This document shows positions 61,438-64,000 of a stretch of 64,000 nucleotides of DNA, piece after piece. Each line of letters starts with the position of its first letter. The stretch's first letter is position 1. Source of the stretch: JAJZRV01 sp027442615. GTDB lineage: Bacteria > Pseudomonadota > Gammaproteobacteria > Burkholderiales > Ferrovaceae. Below the pieces are notes generated by a model. It made no database searches. It had not been told where the DNA came from and saw only the letters and a program-made list of their open reading frames with translations. The stretch spans positions 13,470-77,469 of the forward strand of contig DAIBBI010000037.1 of NCBI GenBank assembly GCA_027442615.1, given 5' to 3'. The position numbers and the translations under genes are program-made.

Positions 61438-61951
61438 GTTGATCCGCGACCGCGCCATCGTGCAGGACACCTATCACCTTCGCACCGACACGCTCGACGG
61501 CATCCTCCCCCAGGATGACGTGATCGTGTTGCCCGCACTGCTTGCCGCCGAACGCGCGCGGCTTCTCCAGCACAAGGGCAAGCTGGGCGTGTGGCTGGAA
61601 ACTTCGGAAGGACCCGAAGTCATTGCCGCAGACCTGGCTCACCTCGATCTCGTGGTGGTGCATTTTTCTTCATTTACCGACGGGCGGGGACACTCCACGG
61701 CGCGCCTGCTGCGCGAACGCCATGGTTACCGCGGTGAGCTGAGAGCCGCCGGCGACGTGTTCAAGGAAACGCTGCATTATCTGGCGCGCTGCGGCTTCAA
61801 CGCCTTTGCCCTGCGCCCGGGCGAATCCCTGGCGCATGCCCTGGGCGGACTGGATGTCTTCAGCGAGGCCTACCAGACTTCAGTGGAGCGCCAGTCTCCC
61901 CTGTTCCGGCGCCGCCTCGAAAAAGCTGCTTCAGAGGAAACACCCTCATGA
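61430..61951 (+). CDS. DUF934 protein of sulfite reduction
   Basis: 173 residues. Contains the family end motifs ELRAAGDVFKETLHYLARCGFN and RPGESLAHALGGLDVFSEAYQ. DUF934 proteins are almost always encoded between cysI and cysH and are suspected to help sulfite reduction, but the biochemical job is unproven. It overlaps cysI by 8 nt and cysH by 4 nt, so translation is coupled. Confidence 0.9.
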   Translation: MPELIRDRAIVQDTYHLRTDTLDGILPQDDVIVLPALLAAERARLLQHKGKLGVWLETSEGPEVIAADLAHLDLVVVHFSSFTDGRGHSTARLLRERHGYRGELRAAGDVFKETLHYLARCGFNAFALRPGESLAHALGGLDVFSEAYQTSVERQSPLFRRRLEKAASEETPS

Positions 61952-62649
61952 ACCTCGCCCTCCGGGTCCAAGAAACGCTGGCCCTGCTGCAACGCGCCGC
62001 GCGTGATTTTCAGCCGCTGGCCATGGCCAGCAGCCTGGGTGCCGAAGACATGGTGTTGACCGACCTGATCTTCAAAAACCGACTGCCCGTGGACATCTTT
62101 ACCCTGGACACCGGGCGCCTGCCCGAGCCCACCCAGCGCCTGATGGCGCGTGTGCAGGAAACCTATGGCCAGTCGGTCCGCGTGGTCTTTCCTGACGCCG
62201 CAGCGGTGGAAGCGCTGGTGGCACGCCAGGGGGTGAACGGGTTTTATCACGGCATCGAAGCGCGCCAGGCCTGCTGCGCCGTGCGCAAGGTGGTCCCCCT
62301 GGGGCGCGCGCTTTCCGGCAAGAAAGCCTGGCTGACCGGATTGCGCCGCGACCAGTCGTCCACCCGCACCGCGCTTTTGGTGGAAGCCTGGGATGCCGAT
62401 CACGGCCTGACCAAATTCAGCCCGCTGGCCGACTGGACGCGCGAAGCCGTGTGGGAATACCTCAAGGCCCACCATGTGCCCTACAACGCGCTGCACGACC
62501 AGGGCTTTGCCAGCATCGGCTGCAGCCCCTGCACGCGCGCCATACAGGCGGGCGAGGACGAACGCGCCGGACGCTGGTGGTGGGAACATCCAGAAACAAA
62601 AGAATGCGGACTGCACCTGTCCGCACAACCCGAAGGGAGCATTGCATGA
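61948..62649 (+). CDS. cysH: Adenylyl-sulfate (APS) reductase, assimilatory
   Basis: Reduces APS to sulfite with thioredoxin. 233 residues. The PP-loop-like ASSLGAEDMVLTDLI and TLDTGRLPEPT precede the cysteine pairs QACCAVRKV and GCSPCTRAI, the [4Fe-4S] motif that distinguishes APS reductases from PAPS-type CysH. Hence no cysC APS kinase is needed, which agrees with a direct cysD-cysN pair. It overlaps cysD (ATGA). Confidence 0.94.
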   Translation: MNLALRVQETLALLQRAARDFQPLAMASSLGAEDMVLTDLIFKNRLPVDIFTLDTGRLPEPTQRLMARVQETYGQSVRVVFPDAAAVEALVARQGVNGFYHGIEARQACCAVRKVVPLGRALSGKKAWLTGLRRDQSSTRTALLVEAWDADHGLTKFSPLADWTREAVWEYLKAHHVPYNALHDQGFASIGCSPCTRAIQAGEDERAGRWWWEHPETKECGLHLSAQPEGSIA

Positions 62650-63602
62650 GCAGCCACCACAGCACGGAGATCTTTGACCTGCATCCGCATCGCGCCAGTC
62701 GTACCGAACCGCTGGACCACCTGGATCGCCTGGAGTCGGAGGCCATCCACATCATGCGCGAGGTGGCCGCCGAATGCCGCAATCCTGCGTTGCTTTTTTC
62801 CGGAGGCAAGGATTCCATCGTCATGCTGCGCCTGGCGGAAAAGGCCTTTCGTCCCAATGCCTTTCCCTTTCCGTTGCTGCACATTGACACCGGGCATAAC
62901 TTTCCCGAAGTGATCGCCTTTCGTGATGCGCGGGTGGCGGAGCTGGGCGAGCGTCTCATCGTGCGCAGCGTGGAAGACTCCATCCGCCTGGGACGGGCGC
63001 GCGTCAAGGGGGCCAACGACAGCCGCAACGCCTTGCAGGCGGTCACCCTGGTGGACGCCATCAACGAATTCCAGTTTGATGCGTGCCTGGGGGGTGCGCG
63101 GCGCGACGAGGAGAAGGCGCGGGCCAAGGAGCGGATTTTTTCCTTTCGCGACGAGTTCGGTGTGTGGGACCCCAAAAACCAGCGCCCTGAAATCTGGAAC
63201 CTCTACAACGCGCGCGTGCATCCCGGTGAAAACCTGCGCGTGTTTCCCATCAGCAACTGGACCGAACTCGACGTATGGAGCTACATCGGCCGCGAGCGCC
63301 TGGCAGTGCCGGACATCTACTTTGCCCATGTGCGGCCCGTGGTGCGCCGCGGGGCGCAATGGGTGCCGGTGACCGGGTTGACCCCGCCCCTGGCGGGCGA
63401 AGCCGTGGAACAGGTGTCGGTGCGTTTTCGCACCGTGGGGGACATCACCTGCACCTGCCCGGTGGCCTCGACGGCAGCCACGGTGGAAGCCATCATCGCC
63501 GAGACGGCCGTGACCTCCATCACTGAACGCGGTGCCACCCGCATGGACGACCAAACCTCGGATGCTTCCATGGAACTTCGCAAGAAACAGGGGTACTTTT
63601 GA
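62646..63602 (+). CDS. cysD: Sulfate adenylyltransferase subunit 2
   Basis: Catalytic half of ATP sulfurylase, forming APS from sulfate and ATP. 318 residues: LFSGGKDSIVMLRLAEKAF (PP-loop), LHIDTGHNFPEVI, GGARRDEEKARAKERIFSF and FPISNWTELDVWSYI. ATG 62646 overlaps the cysH stop. It works with the GTPase encoded next. Confidence 0.97.
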   Translation: MSSHHSTEIFDLHPHRASRTEPLDHLDRLESEAIHIMREVAAECRNPALLFSGGKDSIVMLRLAEKAFRPNAFPFPLLHIDTGHNFPEVIAFRDARVAELGERLIVRSVEDSIRLGRARVKGANDSRNALQAVTLVDAINEFQFDACLGGARRDEEKARAKERIFSFRDEFGVWDPKNQRPEIWNLYNARVHPGENLRVFPISNWTELDVWSYIGRERLAVPDIYFAHVRPVVRRGAQWVPVTGLTPPLAGEAVEQVSVRFRTVGDITCTCPVASTAATVEAIIAETAVTSITERGATRMDDQTSDASMELRKKQGYF

Positions 63603-64000
63603 TGGACCAGGCAGAACGGATCATGCACACAGAATTGTTGCGCTTCATCACCTGCGGCTCGGTGGACGACGGCAAGAGCACCGTCATCGGCCGCCTGCTG
63701 TTTGACAGCAAGGCCATCTTCGACGACCAGCTCGCCGCCATCACCGCCACTTCCAGGCGGCGCGGGTTGACCGAGGCCGACCTGGCCCTGCTCACCGACG
63801 GGCTGCAGGCCGAGCGCGAGCAGGGCATCACCATCGATGTGGCCTACCGCTACTTCAGCACACCCGTGCGCCGCTTCATCATTGCAGACACGCCGGGGCA
63901 CGAGCAGTACACGCGCAACATGGTCACCGGTGCCAGCACGGCGGATCTGGCCATCATCCTGATGGATGCACGCAAGGGGATGCTGCCGCAGACCCGGCGC
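63602..64000 (+). CDS. cysN: Sulfate adenylyltransferase subunit 1 (partial)
   Basis: GTPase subunit that drives APS formation by GTP hydrolysis. The window ends after 133 residues, all within the G domain: CGSVDDGKSTVIGRLL (P-loop), EREQGITIDVAYRYF (switch I) and IADTPGHEQYTRNM (switch II). The ATG overlaps the cysD stop by one base (TGATG). Whether a CysC kinase domain is fused at the C-terminus cannot be seen. Confidence 0.96.
   Translation, partial: MDQAERIMHTELLRFITCGSVDDGKSTVIGRLLFDSKAIFDDQLAAITATSRRRGLTEADLALLTDGLQAEREQGITIDVAYRYFSTPVRRFIIADTPGHEQYTRNMVTGASTADLAIILMDARKGMLPQTRR

Overview
The window is one continuous, gene-dense chromosomal segment of high G+C. It looks like a betaproteobacterium: it carries pyrG-kdsA-eno-ftsB, bamD/rluD/pgeF, a class I polyhydroxybutyrate locus (phaC, phaB, phasin, phaR), ribBX-type riboflavin genes, a divergent perM/purM pair with hda beside it, and a cysI-DUF934-cysH-cysD-cysN sulfate operon. 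The genus cannot be fixed from the sequence alone. No rRNA, tRNA, CRISPR array, transposase or prophage was seen.

Layout. (1) 1-7549 is an accessory-looking module: a LysR regulator, a PanE-family reductase, an OFA-family oxalate/formate transporter, a TauE/SafE permease, a YfdW-like formyl-CoA:oxalate CoA-transferase, a stand-alone 10-formyl-THF-hydrolase-like protein and a Crp/Fnr regulator with an unusually short C-terminus. Two FNR-like palindromes lie in it. It reads as an oxalate uptake, activation and one-carbon module, possibly with direct reduction of oxalyl-CoA to glyoxylate; no oxalyl-CoA decarboxylase is in the window. (2) 7595-14332 is housekeeping: pyrG, kdsA, eno, ftsB, bamD, rluD, pgeF. 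(3) 14372-21728 holds a ZIP metal transporter and the PHB genes, with rimO between phaR and a BktB-like thiolase. (4) 21725-33634 runs from a COG4255-like protein through recJ, prfB (with its programmed +1 frameshift), lysS, lolC, lolD and comEC to relA. (5) 33639-36817 has a carboxylesterase, mog and darP on the minus strand and pmbA on the plus strand. (6) 36847-43013 is a tightly packed nrdR-ribD-ribE-ribBX-ribH-nusB-thiL-pgpA-pncC block. (7) 43016-47316 is SOS-controlled recA, then recX and alaS. (8) 47320-53263 is an eight-gene minus-strand string (perM, hda, HAD hydrolase, pcnB, folK, dNK, panC, DUF465), mostly with overlapping stops and starts. (9) 53364-58355 holds purM, purN, a DUF3108 protein, an rRNA m5C methyltransferase and an MscS channel. 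(10) 58423-64000 is a fatty acid desaturase followed by the assimilatory sulfate reduction operon, cut by the window edge inside cysN.

The most unusual non-gene signal is a dispersed GGGGACAGACCCC / GGGGTCTGTCCCC palindrome. It occurs three times as a complete inverted repeat (21752, 29418, 59620), twice as an exact 13-bp half and once as a one-mismatch half. Two complete copies lie in frame inside protein-coding genes, adding apparently extra residues to ComEC and to the start of the COG4255 protein.
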